From Adineta ricciae (lineage: Eukaryota; Rotifera; Eurotatoria; Adinetida; Adinetidae): a stretch of 64,000 bases of DNA. Positions within the stretch are counted from its first letter, which is position 1; the number at the start of each line of letters is the position of its first letter. Shown in pieces: positions 23,598 through 34,331 of this stretch. Both the position numbers and the translations under genes were made by a program. Below the pieces are notes generated by a model. It did no database searches. It was not told the DNA's origin and saw only the letters and a list, made by a program, of their open reading frames with translations. The stretch is taken from positions 1,550,001-1,614,000 of the forward strand of contig CAJNOJ010000001.1 of assembly GCA_905250025.1 (NCBI GenBank), read 5' to 3'.

Positions 23598-23605
23598 TAT
23601 AAATA
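23598..23605 (+). promoter_or_regulatory. TATA box of the LEA gene
   Basis: TATAAATA, 90 bases upstream of the ATG at 23695, in a region otherwise free of long A/T-only runs. Confidence 0.55.
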
Positions 23606-23694
23606 AGGCAACAAATCTTCGTGAACATTTCATTCTAACAAGTAACAAGCTATCGTTATTCGTTCTTATTACCGTTCTAAAGCAAAAAGAAACA

Positions 23695-24323
23695 ATGCAA
23701 AACGTTAAAGACGCCGCCAACGCTGTATCAGAAAAAGTCAAAGGTATTCAGAACGTTAACATATGGACGGATGGTAAATAAATCGGTATATTTTGTTTCT
23801 AGAATTATCAAGTGGTGCTTCATATGAAGCAAACAAGGAAGCTGCTAAAAATGACAACCTCTCAGCCGGCAGCCGCATCGGTCATGGTATTGATGCTGTT
23901 AAAGACAAAGGTAGGACTTCATTGTGTTACTTATTAGACGTGAAATTTCATTGGATGTTATGTATTTTTAGTCGAAGAAAAAGGTCATGAAGCTAAGAAA
24001 GAAGCTCACAAAGAAGCTGCCGAAGAACGAGGTGTGATCGGTCAAATTGGTGATACCATCTCTAATGCGTACAACTATGTTGCTGAGAAAGTTCATGGTA
24101 TGTAAATTGAAACCTATGGATCAATCGATTGATTGTTTACCGGATTCATTTGCAAATTCTAGAAGCAACAAGTGCTGCATCGTACGAAGGACACAAAGAA
24201 CAAGCCAAAGATTCGGATAACACTGTTGGTGAACGTATCGGCGCTGGTATTTCAGCTGTTGGAGACAAGATTGAAGAGAAATCTCACAAAGCTCAAGCTG
24301 CCGCGCACAAAGAAGCTATCTAA
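23695..24323 (+). CDS. Late embryogenesis abundant (LEA group 3-like) desiccation protein
   Basis: Four exons (23695-23743, 23803-23910, 23972-24097, 24163-24323) give 147 residues in phase. The sequence is almost all Ala, Lys, Glu, Asp, Gly and Ser with no membrane segment. Exons 2 and 4 encode the same type of module: ASYE-x-x-KE, an acidic-basic stretch, then R-I-G-x-G-I-x-A-V-x-D-K. Exon 3 carries a diverged one (HEAKKEAHKEAAEERG, then IGDTISNAYNYVAEKV). All three introns are phase 1, so the repeat exons are symmetrical. Bdelloid LEA proteins are known to be induced by drying, where they protect proteins or membranes. They are largely unfolded when hydrated and become helical when dry. 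No signal peptide is visible, so it is probably cytosolic. It is shorter than the well-known Adineta LEA proteins. Confidence 0.85.
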
Positions 24324-25039
24324 AGTGTCAGCTATATCAATCAGTCTACATTATACATACATATAAATATATTATTCTCAGATAGAAATACATTTATGCT
24401 ATTTCCGTTTGTCTGTGCAAAATGATTTCTTTTTTATTCCAGCTGTTTTATTCGTTTTTCTTTGTGTTGTTAGTAAAGTTAAAAAAAAATAAATATTCAA
24501 GTGAAAATCTATTTTTTCTTGTTATAATTAAAAAATGTCAAGCTCTTAAAAATCTAAGACAGCTAGGAAAGGAAAGGAAGAAAGAGTATAAAGCTCGAAG
24601 TTGAATATGACATGATTGTTTGCTTACTACGTCAAATTATTCACACAAGACGAGTGATGTTTATACTGAGATATTCACTTGACAAAGATAAGATCATTTC
24701 ACATTCTTCGGTTTATACGGTATATGTAAATACATTACATGATACTATTTATTTTATGTAAGAAATTAAATTCTATATTTCATTTTGGATTGACTTGATT
24801 CACACATGTACACGGTGTGTGATATTAAACGAAGATGTGCATATATCCATACAGTAACGAATGTGATAATGATGTTTTGAAAGAGTCATCGGGCGTTTTT
24901 CGGAGGGGTTCGAGGTGTTTGCTTGTGATTGGTTGATAGGATGAGTCATCGTTTTTCTGTCTTGTTGTTTTCTCGACTGGTCGACTGGTATAGTCTTTTA
25001 TTATCGAACGGTTGAACTTCTTGCAATATTAAAGCAATT
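24324..25039. other. Spacer between LEA and DJ-1 genes
   Basis: Holds the LEA 3' flank and the promoter region of the first DJ-1 gene. A 60-codon low-complexity frame near 24422-24604 has no support as a gene. Confidence 0.5.
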
Positions 25040-25790
25040 ATGTTTGGTTCTAAAAAAGCTTTACTATTATTAGCCAATGGCAGTGAAGAAAGTGAAGTTG
25101 TCATTACAGTTGATGTAAACTATATTGAAATACATGTTTGCCAAGTATATTTCTTCATGTTTGTCAGGTTCTTCGTCGTGCTGGCATCAAAGTAACTATT
25201 ACATCAATTGAAGCAAATCGTGAAGCATTGAAATGTGCCCAAGATACTGTCATCGTGCCAGATATATCTATTAATGAATTGTCAACTGATGATAAATATG
25301 ATGTAGTTGTTGTTCCCGGTGGTGAGAAAGGCTCAGAGGCTATGGCAAAAAATCTAGCTGTTGGAAATCTTCTTCAACAACATTACGAAAAGGGAAAGCT
25401 TGTCGCTGCCATCTGTGCTGGTAAAGTCAAAATAGGTCCTGTCTTTTTCGCATTTCATCATTTTCTCCAGGTCCAACAGTATTTCAAGCACATAAAATTG
25501 GCCTAAAAAATGCTACGATTACTGCTTATCCTGAATGTCAGAACGATCTGAAAACAGACTATAATGTAAATAGATAATTCAAAGAAATGCTTCTTTTTAA
25601 ATTAAGTTCTTTGTTTTCCAAGATTGTTGATCAACCGGTGCATCATTGTGAATTGAAAACAGCCGATGGTGAACGGCATATGATAACTAGCCAAGGACCC
25701 GGAACAGCATTCGCATTTGCGTTGAAAATTGTCGAAGTTCTCGATGGATCATCGAAAGTGAAGAAAATTCGGGAAGAAATGCTTCTCTGA
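25040..25790 (+). CDS. PARK7: DJ-1/PARK7-family protein, copy 1
   Basis: Exons 25040-25114, 25168-25420, 25471-25565 and 25623-25790 give 196 residues, in phase and close to the usual 189. It has the DJ-1 order: [15 protein letters not shown] (acidic residue of the active site), [31 protein letters not shown] with the conserved reactive cysteine at 108, [11 protein letters not shown], and a C-terminal [22 protein letters not shown]-1 proteins act as redox sensors and chaperones in cytosol and mitochondria; a deglycase or glyoxalase activity is reported but debated. It forms a tandem pair with the next gene. Confidence 0.93.
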
Positions 25791-25892
25791 AAGAGAAAAC
25801 AAAGAATTCCTAACATTCTCCTTTCTTTTTTTTTATTGTTTAACATGCTAGTTTATAATATTCCAGCAATGTATATTATTCATGCATTCTAG
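25791..25892 (+). promoter_or_regulatory. Short inter-DJ-1 spacer ending in a splice acceptor at the ATG
   Basis: The 102 bases between the two DJ-1 reading frames contain a T-rich tract and end in TTCTAG directly before ATG. There is little room for a full terminator plus promoter, so the pair may be one transcription unit separated by trans-splicing. It could also simply be a 5' untranslated intron. Confidence 0.45.
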
Positions 25893-26743
25893 ATGACAAA
25901 AAAAGCGTTAGTCTTCATTGCTAATGGAAGTGAAGAAATTGAGACGGTCACCACTGTCGATGGTCAGTTAGAATAGCGGCAGTTTCACGGAAAATCTTGT
26001 AATTGTTTTCTAGTTCTTCGACGTGCCGAAATCGATGTTGATGTTGTTTCCATTGAAAAAAATGGGCAAGATGCCTTGAAATGCAGCCGAAACGTTCGTG
26101 TCCTGCCAGACAAGGCGCTTGATGATGTAAAGACTAATCAATACGATTGTGTCGTAATCCCTGGTGGAAATGATGGTGAGTAGAGATCCTCAATGAACTA
26201 TAGACAGTGGTAATTTCTATACAGCTTCGTTCTTGAAGAACAGATGTTGTTAATTGTGAAAGAGCTCAGAGTATGTTAGTAAATATTCGTTTGAATTTAC
26301 CTAGGATCAAAGGCAATGGCTGCCAGTACTGAAGTTGGTCAAATTCTAACGAAACATTATGAAGATGGAAAAGTTGTTGCTGCTATTTGTGCTGGACCAC
26401 GAGCATTACTAGCTCATAAGATCGGGGTCAACCATAAGCATACAATAACATGTTATCCAAGTGTTCGTAAAGAATTCACTGACGGTGAACCGTACAAACT
26501 CGAAGCTCCTGATCAGGTTGTTTGCCATAGTAAACAAACAGCAGCAGGTTTGAATTCAATACTTCACAGTTAGACACGTTAGAAAAACAAAATATTTATT
26601 GTCTTGTAGGTGCTGAAGGAAAAGAATATCATATTGTTACATCTCAAGGACCGGCGACAACTATGGCTTTTGCATTGAAATTAATTGAATTGCTCAAAGG
26701 CAAAGACGAAGCAACAAAAGTCAAAGAAGGATTACTTGCATGA
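25893..26743 (+). CDS. PARK7: DJ-1/PARK7-family protein, copy 2
   Basis: Exons 25893-25962, 26014-26175, 26305-26547 and 26610-26743 give 202 residues in phase. It shows LVFIANGSEEIETV, VLRRAEIDVDVVSIE, YDCVVIPGGNDG and VAAICAGPRALLAH with the reactive cysteine at 106. YHIVTSQGPATTMAFALKLIE lies near the end. The two copies differ in sequence and in intron positions and phases: the intron ahead of the VLRR block is phase 0 in copy 1 and phase 1 in copy 2. The duplication is therefore not recent. The ATG is immediately preceded by a pyrimidine-rich acceptor (GCATTCTAG), only 102 bases after the stop of copy 1. The likely role is the same family function, possibly specialised. Confidence 0.93.
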
Positions 26744-27992
26744 ACATTGACCGATTTTATCATAGATTTCGATTTTTATTCGCCCTCACAGTATAACTGA
26801 CTTGTAGTTTTCCTTGAAACCATAGTTTCAATAGAAATTATCATTGTAAAGACAATTATTTTGTTTGAAAATGCAAAGATCATGATGAGAATCATCATCA
26901 TTCGGTTTGTCTTAATTGATTTACGACTTAAATCATGAAAGCAACACTGAACACTCGAGATCCGATTTAATCTCTGTTATCCTTCTATGTGTCTGATTAG
27001 TCATTTGATACGCCACTGATGTGGTCCATGAATATCCGTTTTAATTGAAACTGAATCTCCATGATTATTCATTTTTTTTCTTCAATAAAAACTCAAAGCA
27101 AATAGAACACGACTGCAAAGGTCAATGTATTACATCGTTTATAGAATAATGTTAGAAAGAATAAAAAAAAAGAATATCTGTCGTTTTCAAATAACCTATC
27201 TTGTAGGATTTAGTTCATGCAACGTGGTTTTTATCTCTTCAATTCTTTTTTGATCCTGCAAATTATTTCTGCACTATATCTCACAGATGAAAAAAAAGAC
27301 GTCATCTTCATGAGAAATTTCCATAAATAAGTCGTGACAACAGAAAATAAATGAAATGCACAAAGTTTTCATAGTCGAATCTTGATATTTCACATTCCGC
27401 TCAATCAAACATACAATCCGATGAGTGTTGAAAGATAGAAAAGTCCAAGAGTCTACGTGTTTTTTCCCTTTGACAAACAAACTGATACTGATTATCAGTG
27501 GCGAAAAACTAATCCTATATTTAGCAAATTCATGTAGAGTGTTCTTCTATTATCATAATCAGATGAATCCGCTCAAACTTCTCTTTTCCTTTCCCTTCGT
27601 TATTGTTAATTTCAATGCATTACAATTATGAGCAGGAAATGTCAAAGAGAAAGAAAAAGAAGAAATGATAGACAAAGAAAAAACGTGCTAAGAAGATGCT
27701 TGCTCTGTTCCAATTGTAAATTTAAAACGAGGTATAACTCATGTCGTATATTTCTCATGTGTCTTGCTTTTTCTCTCTCTCTCTCCCTCTCTCTTCTCAT
27801 CGCTATGATTTCTTCATTATACTACCACGTCCTTGTCGCTTTTTTTGAAAATATTATAAGAAGTTGCGCTCTTACCTATGCTCGAATGACGCTGTCATAA
27901 TATATATTGGTAACAAGACGACATAGACCGAATTGAAGCAACAGCAAAGAAGATATTTGTCTAAACTCAGCTTCACAATCATTACTTACAGA
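26744..27992. other. Intergenic, with a CT microsatellite
   Basis: About 1.2 kb. A CT-dinucleotide tract lies near 27773-27798. Small frames (27274-27480, 27425-27631, 27628-27900) are low-complexity and unsupported. ATTACTTACAG just before 27993 resembles a splice acceptor for the next gene. Confidence 0.5.
27773..27798 (+). repeat. CT/TC microsatellite
   Basis: Imperfect run of CT dinucleotides (two CCC interruptions) in an intergenic region. Confidence 0.75.
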
Positions 27993-28940
27993 ATGGCTGT
28001 GCAAACGTCGACTAACTTAGGAAATCATCTTTATGATAGCGATGACGATGATGATGATAATCAACCGAATCAAACCAATGAATATGATGAAGAAATCGAC
28101 GAAACCGAAGGTGACTTAATTGAAAACTATCTCTATCTTACACAACGTTGTGGAGTTTTGCGACACTCACCAACAACGAGTGCTTTAGCAACAATTCAGC
28201 AACAACAGATTCACCAACAAAATCTGCCAAATGTTCTCGGTCGACAAATGTCTTTGGCGATCGATGATCATCACGGTGAATTCGAACGTTCACTACATCA
28301 TCTTCGTCCTCGAGCGTCGTTGAATGATTTTACTAATCCTCATCATCTTCATCATCATTCAGAGCACAGTCGTGTTCCACCGAATATCTATTATAGTAAT
28401 CGCGATGACGATGATTATGATGAGAGATCATTCTCTCTAGTGAAACTGTTTGCACGTATGAAACAACGCTTGAAACACGATCGACGTTATCGGGCGAGAT
28501 CCACCCATGAATTACTTCATGAAGAAGACTCACAAGAATGGTATGAGCTAACGAAAAACACACGAAGTATTCTTACGAAAGCACTTCTGCCTGATGGAGG
28601 ATACGATGCGCTTGTTCGTCAAAATAAACCCAGTCACAGTCGTCGAAATTCACAGAAGAAACCTCGTGATTGCGATCCTGTTCTATCACAAGTTATTGAA
28701 GATGATGAAGATAAAATAAATTTATCTATTGACGTGGCATTAAACACCGAAGGTGATGTTGTATTCGACGAAGTGATCTGGCAGAATTTCGTCAAATGTG
28801 CCCGCGGTTTTGATTATCGTCGAGGCGGAGTTTGTAAAGCAATTGACCGACAACAATTTCAAGGACAACTAGTTTATGTCTATGGCGTCGCCAATAATAT
28901 TCTAATTGATGAAAATTTGAAAGCATCTGGATTAGGTTAA
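27993..28940 (+). CDS. Orphan protein with acidic N-terminus and conserved-looking C-terminus
   Basis: Single-exon frame of 315 residues from the ATG at 27993, which follows the acceptor-like ACTTACAG. An upstream in-frame extension to 27933 lacks an ATG. I do not recognise it. The N-terminal 40 residues are Asp/Glu-rich, and the middle has Gln and His runs typical of low-complexity sequence. The C-terminal half looks folded: SFSLVKLFARMKQRLKHDRR, EWYELTKNTRSILTKALLPD, then INLSIDVALNTEGDVVFDEV and VYVYGVANNILIDENLK. No signal peptide or membrane segment is visible. The basic helix KLFARMKQRLKHDRRYR could be an amphipathic membrane- or nucleic-acid-binding helix, but this is a guess. Confidence 0.65.
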   Translation: MAVQTSTNLGNHLYDSDDDDDDNQPNQTNEYDEEIDETEGDLIENYLYLTQRCGVLRHSPTTSALATIQQQQIHQQNLPNVLGRQMSLAIDDHHGEFERSLHHLRPRASLNDFTNPHHLHHHSEHSRVPPNIYYSNRDDDDYDERSFSLVKLFARMKQRLKHDRRYRARSTHELLHEEDSQEWYELTKNTRSILTKALLPDGGYDALVRQNKPSHSRRNSQKKPRDCDPVLSQVIEDDEDKINLSIDVALNTEGDVVFDEVIWQNFVKCARGFDYRRGGVCKAIDRQQFQGQLVYVYGVANNILIDENLKASGLG

Positions 28941-30292
28941 CATATCCCTTCTTTTTTGTCGTTGTTTGTTTACCATGTAAAATAATATATATCTTAAGAA
29001 CACACAAATCCTAATTCATCAATATTAAGCAACAAAGCAATGTGTAATAATAAGCATTTGCTTCAATTTCCGCTTGAATAATACTTCATAACCAATTATG
29101 AGGCTCTTGAACATACACTGAGCGACATTGAAGTGATCCACTTCATTAGTTTGAAACGAATATTACGCTTGATATCATAGGCTTTTTGTTCTAATCGTAG
29201 ACGAATGTGTGCGCAAAGATAATCCTTTATTAAATAGTTGTAAACTCTTGTTGAACTTCTCAACGTTTTCAAATTATACAATGTAGGTATAAGGATATTT
29301 CATCACTACTCAGACAGCAAATTCTATAATTAATTCGACTAATAATCAGATTCGGTTTTTAATGCATCGTGTTTATTTTAATCATTGATAATTACCTTCA
29401 TTGTATCGTCGTTAGAAGATAAAACACCACGATCTTTAAATTAACAATGTGCTATTAGACAAACTCATCTGTCGAGGACGGCAATTTTCCTTTGTCAACT
29501 ACATTATGAAGGATTTTTTTGTAAAACAGGTTGAGTATACATAAGATATTTTAATCACGTGTATTTTCATCCAGAAAGACTCATTCTTAACGCTTGAAAT
29601 AAGGACGTAATAAACGATGAAGAAAATTATTAGATATACTCTATAGTTTTTATTCACAACCAATTAATCAGGAAGTTCGTTAAAAAAATATATATATATA
29701 ACGAGGCAACGTCAGATATCTATGAAAGTAAATGTTGATTTAGTTAGTTAGAAATGTCAGTCGTATTCTTTTATGACAATCCTCCAATGACGACATGCTA
29801 TGGTGAACTGCTGTTTTCGTCTTTTCAATAGAACAGCTTGTATTCAAACAAATCGAATAGAATTTTGCCACCTTTTTTGAGTTGAATTATTTTTTTTCGC
29901 ACATATGTGTGTAGTTGACTTGACGCATATCTGACAAACATAGGTTTATACAACATGGCAATCTATTATCGCAGTTTGCCGATTCTGCGTTCATAGGATG
30001 ATTCTGATGCCAATTCGTTTACACTAGCGCACTCTAACGAAATATGAACGTGTATTGGACGAAAAAGAAAACAAGCGCCTTCAAACAAAGAGCACGCGTT
30101 CGTACGTATACATAGGCATCAGCCGAACGAAAGAGAAGAGACGTTCATTCTTTGTTTTGTCTTCATATTCCATCTTTTTTCATTGTCGACTAGTTACAAT
30201 TGTTTGTACAAACGCAGTTCGTCTAAGATTCGAGTAAGATAAATGAAAGAAACATTGTTTTGTTTTAATAATCATACTTTTCGTTGAAGATT
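28941..30292. other. Intergenic
   Basis: About 1.35 kb with an AT dinucleotide run near 29687-29700. A minus-strand frame at 29096-29281 (61 codons) is amino-acid diverse but has no recognisable similarity or splice partner. The cyclin A promoter must lie towards the right end. Confidence 0.5.
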
Positions 30293-31744
30293 ATGAATTC
30301 GAATCGACATGTACTGCGTCCGACACATAATCGACTCCCGCTAACTGATGTTTCATCAGATAAAATCTTTGCTTCGAACAAAACCAAACTATGTACAAGT
30401 GCAGCTTATCAACAACAAGAAAACTGTATTTCAGCTGGTACACGGCCCATTCTAACTGCAACACGTTCAATAAAAAAGCTTCTGAAAGAAAACCATGATG
30501 AAAATCAAATGCTCATTTCACCATTGGTTACAACTATCAATAAAGCGAATGTTGTTCAAATTCAAAAGCAACCAGTGTGTCAAAAGAATAAGACTCGCGA
30601 ACAGCTCGAACAAGAATTATTCGAATTGTAAGTCAAACAGTAGATAACTATATTGATAAATAGTTCTTTTTATTTAGACCTGATTATCGTCAATCAATTT
30701 TCGAGCATTTGAAAGCTGTTGAACATGTTTATGCCCCAAGTAAGCTATTCAACCGCTTGAACATAACTTATGAAGCTCGGAAATGTCATTGTAGAAATGA
30801 ACTTTATGGAACATCAGTCGGACATTAATTCGGCAATGCGTACTATCCTTGTTGACTGGCTCGTTGAAGTAGCTGATGAATACAAATTAAATGATGAAAC
30901 ACTTTTCCTTTGTATTCAATATATTGATCGATTTCTATCGACAGTGAATGTCACTCGATCCAAATTACAACTACTTGGTAAGTATTTTCCTAATGAAATT
31001 TCATTGTCATGAAGATTTCCTTCGTAGGTACAACATGTATGTATGTTGCCTCCAAATATGAAGAAATGTATCCACCAGCATTGGAAGAATTTTCGTTCAT
31101 TACGGACAATACCTACGAAACAAAACATATACTTCGTATGGAACAAATTCTTATGAAGGTACTTTATTAATCTTTCAAGTTCATCCGTCTCATATTCTAT
31201 TTAGATGCTCAATTTTTCGATTTCGGGTCCGACTTATTATACATTTATGCAATATTATTTAACATGTCTCAAATCCATGAACGAGCATGATAATGAATAT
31301 AAATGCTTAAGTTTGTTAACCAATTATTTGTGTACATTAGTACTTTTACAAGATCGTCCGTTCTCATCGTATCGTTCATCAATGACAGCAGCTGCTTGTT
31401 TGTTCTACGCTAATCGTCTCTTGAATAAAGATGCAACATGGAACAATTGTCATATTCAGACCACATCGTATACACAACGCGATTTAACCGAATGTGTTGC
31501 AGCGATTGATGATTTATATAGTAAAACATATCGTCAAGATCGAACAACATCAAGTGTTCTTCGACGTTACCTAAAATCGAAAAAAGGCAATGAGGATTAT
31601 GAATGTCGGTTTCGAAGCTTAATTCATCACGCTCCATCAACATTTATTGATCACGATGATGATGATGACGACGACGGCGAAATACTTGATTTAACATTAG
31701 ATGATTTTGATGAAGAAAATATGAGTATGGAACATCATCGATAA
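30293..31744 (+). CDS. CCNA: Cyclin A
   Basis: Exons 30293-30627, 30678-30739, 30795-30977, 31028-31158 and 31205-31744 give 416 residues in phase. The start is the first ATG; the frame extends to 30284 only through a TTG. An N-terminal RHVLRPTHN fits the R-x-x-L-x-x-x-x-N destruction box that marks cyclins for APC/C degradation. The cyclin box begins [15 protein letters not shown] and contains [12 protein letters not shown] (the cyclin A MRAIL substrate-docking patch), [27 protein letters not shown] and [10 protein letters not shown]. The second cyclin fold follows ([17 protein letters not shown]). The C-terminus is an acidic tail (seven consecutive Asp, 'DDDDDDD') not usual in cyclin A. Cyclin A binds CDK1/CDK2 and drives S phase and mitotic entry. 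B-type cyclins are the alternative, but YKL-x-x-E-T-L and ITDDTY-like blocks favour A. Confidence 0.92.
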
Positions 31745-32564
31745 TATTGGTTCATTTGTGAATTTAATCATAGTCATCATGCGCTTTCTTCATTTCGTGT
31801 TTATTTATTTGTTCAATAATTTACTTTGATTGGAATCTCATTATTTTTACTCACGAAGTCTATCTACATCATTGAATTTCTTCTTCGACAAATAATTGCT
31901 TATTGTTTTGTTTTCTTTTTCTTCTTCAATATTTTCTATGTTATACTCACTCTCTGTGGTGGTCTATGTGTGTCTTAAGTGAATTGTCTCGATAAAGAAT
32001 TAATTCCAAAAGTATGTGTTTTTCTTTTGCTAACTTTGGCCTTTCCTTTTCTTTTTTTTTCTTCGAAAAGAAACATATTGAAATGTGCGTTCTTGGTCGC
32101 TCTGTTTTCTACAGATATGCATGTATTTACACAAGATTCCAACTTCTTCTTCCTTTTTTTGTTTGTTGTTTTTCTATAGAGTATGTTGGAACAATTATGA
32201 AGAAATGAATAAATCTAATAACCAGATCTTTTCCCTCAACTTTAACAAATGATTCCAAAATGAGAAATGTTTATGATACAACCGTTTCGGAACCATCGAC
32301 CACATAGTAATAGTAGTCCATAGAGGAGGATGTTCAAAGAATGATCTCTACGAAAGAACATGCTGACTTGCTATGTGAATTGTAGCGATTATTTCATTCT
32401 TTATTATGGAACGACTTTATTTGTATTGTCATAAACCTTTTATTGAACACAATTTTATCCTTTGCTTTCGTTGCAAAGACAATCATTTACCTGTAAGAAG
32501 AAAGAAGGAAGGGAAGACAGGAGAACAAGGAGCAATTGGCGCATACAAAGAAGAAGGAGAGATA

Positions 32565-32565
32565 A

Positions 32566-32596
<31 letters not shown>

Positions 32597-32599
32597 ATA
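32565..32599 (+). repeat. (TAAA)n microsatellite
   Basis: About nine near-perfect TAAA units. Confidence 0.85.
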
Positions 32600-32743
32600 T
32601 TTCTGTGCATGGCATTGCTCGACAAATACAACAGAAAAAACACTCACGATCGATTAATCCAAAATCCAAATGAAGAAAAGAAACATAACGAAGAAAAACT
32701 GCATACGTTCACAAGTTCGTCTTAAAGGAGATACACACATATG

Positions 32744-32768
32744 TATAAATAAATAAATAAATAAATAA
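32744..32768 (+). repeat. (TAAA)n microsatellite, second copy
   Basis: About six TAAA units, 145 bases from a longer run of the same motif. Confidence 0.85.
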
Positions 32769-32859
32769 TGAAACATGTGTTTTAGACAAGCTACGACATG
32801 TTTGACATAGTTTTCTATCGAATGAAAGAAAAAAAAACTCATTTTTTGATTTTTAACGA

Positions 32860-33848
32860 TTAATGATGAGGAACAGCTGCACTGCGATTTGCACCCGGTA
32901 AGGTATTATAAGCAAGTGAACCAGATGCTGGTACATAACAGAAGGTAGTTGTTGTCGTTTGTGTCATCGTAACAAATTGCTGTGGTTGACCATTGGTTGA
33001 AGAAGTACTGCGCGCAAGTACAGCAGAAGCTGATGATGGTTGACCCATAACACCAACTGTCGATGGTGGAGCAATTGAATCGATCGATGTTGTATTGCCT
33101 GCAATTTGGTCATGTGATCCAACCGGTGGTGCAGCTGTGGGTAAACGAGTACTAGAAAGACGACTAGCAAAACGAGGTTGATATTCAGCTGAGCCATTGG
33201 TAGCAGCGTTCGTGGAAAGTGACGATGATGACCGTTGAAGACCATTAGTGTTGTTGCTAGTACCATTTGGAATGGTTCTAGAAGAGAAAAGGAGAACAAT
33301 CGTTGCTGCAGAATTGCCAGAATGTGTCGATATTACGTTGTAGCTGCTGAGGATAAACGTATTGTTGATGAAGTAAAACGGGGTCGAGTAAGTGGTGGTG
33401 GTCGAAAATGATGTTGTTGCTGATGCGATGGCTGTGGTTGATGATGAAAATTTGCATTTCGTAATGAACGTGTTGAACTGTGTAATTTGCCTTGGCGACG
33501 ATTAGCAAATGCTGATGAGCCATTTGTTGTGCCACCACAAAAAGCCGATGCTGAATTGTTAGTGCTGGCGGTATTTGTGTTAGTGCTCCATAATGGAAAT
33601 CGATCGAAAGTAGAGGTTAGATCATTGGTTGATGCATGGCGTTGGTCACGTTGTTTCTGTTGTTGATAAAGAGATGCCTGTTCCGGAAAAAGTGCATCAA
33701 CAATTGAAGTCATTTGTCCGATGTCGTCATTAGACGATAGCGATGATTCGATCGGATTGAATAATTGGCGAATACGTTCATTAAAGACACGTTCGTCATA
33801 ACTATTTGCTTGTTGTTGACTTTGAGCTTGAGATTCTGTTGACAACAT
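32860..33848 (-). CDS. Orphan Ser/Thr/Gln/Asn-rich protein
   Basis: Two exons, 33848-33337 and 33277-32860, split by a 59-base GT-AG intron; 309 residues in phase. I do not recognise the family. The N-terminal part looks the most structured: YDERVFNERIRQLFNPIE followed by GQMTSIVDALFPEQASLY, probably two helices. The rest is low-complexity (Gln/His runs, TQTTTTT, many Ser-Thr) and likely disordered. There is no signal peptide, and no membrane helix. Such composition is common in transcription co-factors and RNA-granule proteins, but nothing here proves that. Confidence 0.62.
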
Positions 33849-34331
33849 TCTTCAAAACGAAATTTCGAATATTTCTCCCTGAAAACTGCTTAAAACTTAC
33901 TTAATTTTTGTTTGCGTTCACACTAGGTCGATTATCGATATGCGTGTGTGTTTATTTACAATGTTTTCTTTATCTTTCGCCCGATTCGGCCGTCCACGAT
34001 TTCTTTCTCTTTGTCTAGTAAATTCACCACTTAGTGGACGGATGACGCAAACAGACGAATCACACATCATCGTCAATCCAACTTCGATTTTTTCAAAGAA
34101 TAGATGTAGGTAAACATTTGATTAGTGAAATGACACGCATGATCATCCATAGTAGAACAACACAAATCTCCCGTTCGAAAATAGTACTGAAGATGATGAA
34201 AAATCAAGTCATCTGCTATTGCTTGAATAGTATTATCAATTTATTCTCTTTAACGATTTACCTACTGAGAATAAAGAATATTGCATATAAATAGTACAAA
34301 AAAAAATCATTTGAAACAAGTATGAGATGTT
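33849..34331. other. Spacer between two minus-strand genes
   Basis: Promoter region of the Ser/Thr-rich orphan gene and 3' flank of the P-loop ATPase gene. No gene seen. Confidence 0.5.

Larger units (their letters stand above)
31745..32859. other. Convergent intergenic region with AAAT repeats
   Basis: Lies between cyclin A (plus) and an orphan gene (minus), so it should hold two 3' untranslated regions. Two TAAA microsatellites are present. T-rich plus-strand frames at 31979-32208 are low-complexity and unsupported. Confidence 0.5.

Noticed and set aside
27628-27900. 90-codon plus-strand frame across the CT microsatellite
   Set aside because: Low-complexity (Leu/Ser run from the repeat) and no similarity.
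29096-29281. 61-codon minus-strand frame
   Set aside because: Amino-acid diverse, but lacks a splice partner, start context or any recognised motif.
31979-32208. Phe/Leu-rich frames that look like membrane proteins
   Set aside because: T-rich 3' untranslated sequence commonly mimics membrane helices; two frames overlap with the same character.
32565-32768. Paired TAAA runs considered as transposon ends
   Set aside because: Simple microsatellites; no inverted repeats, target duplications or transposase fragment between or around them.
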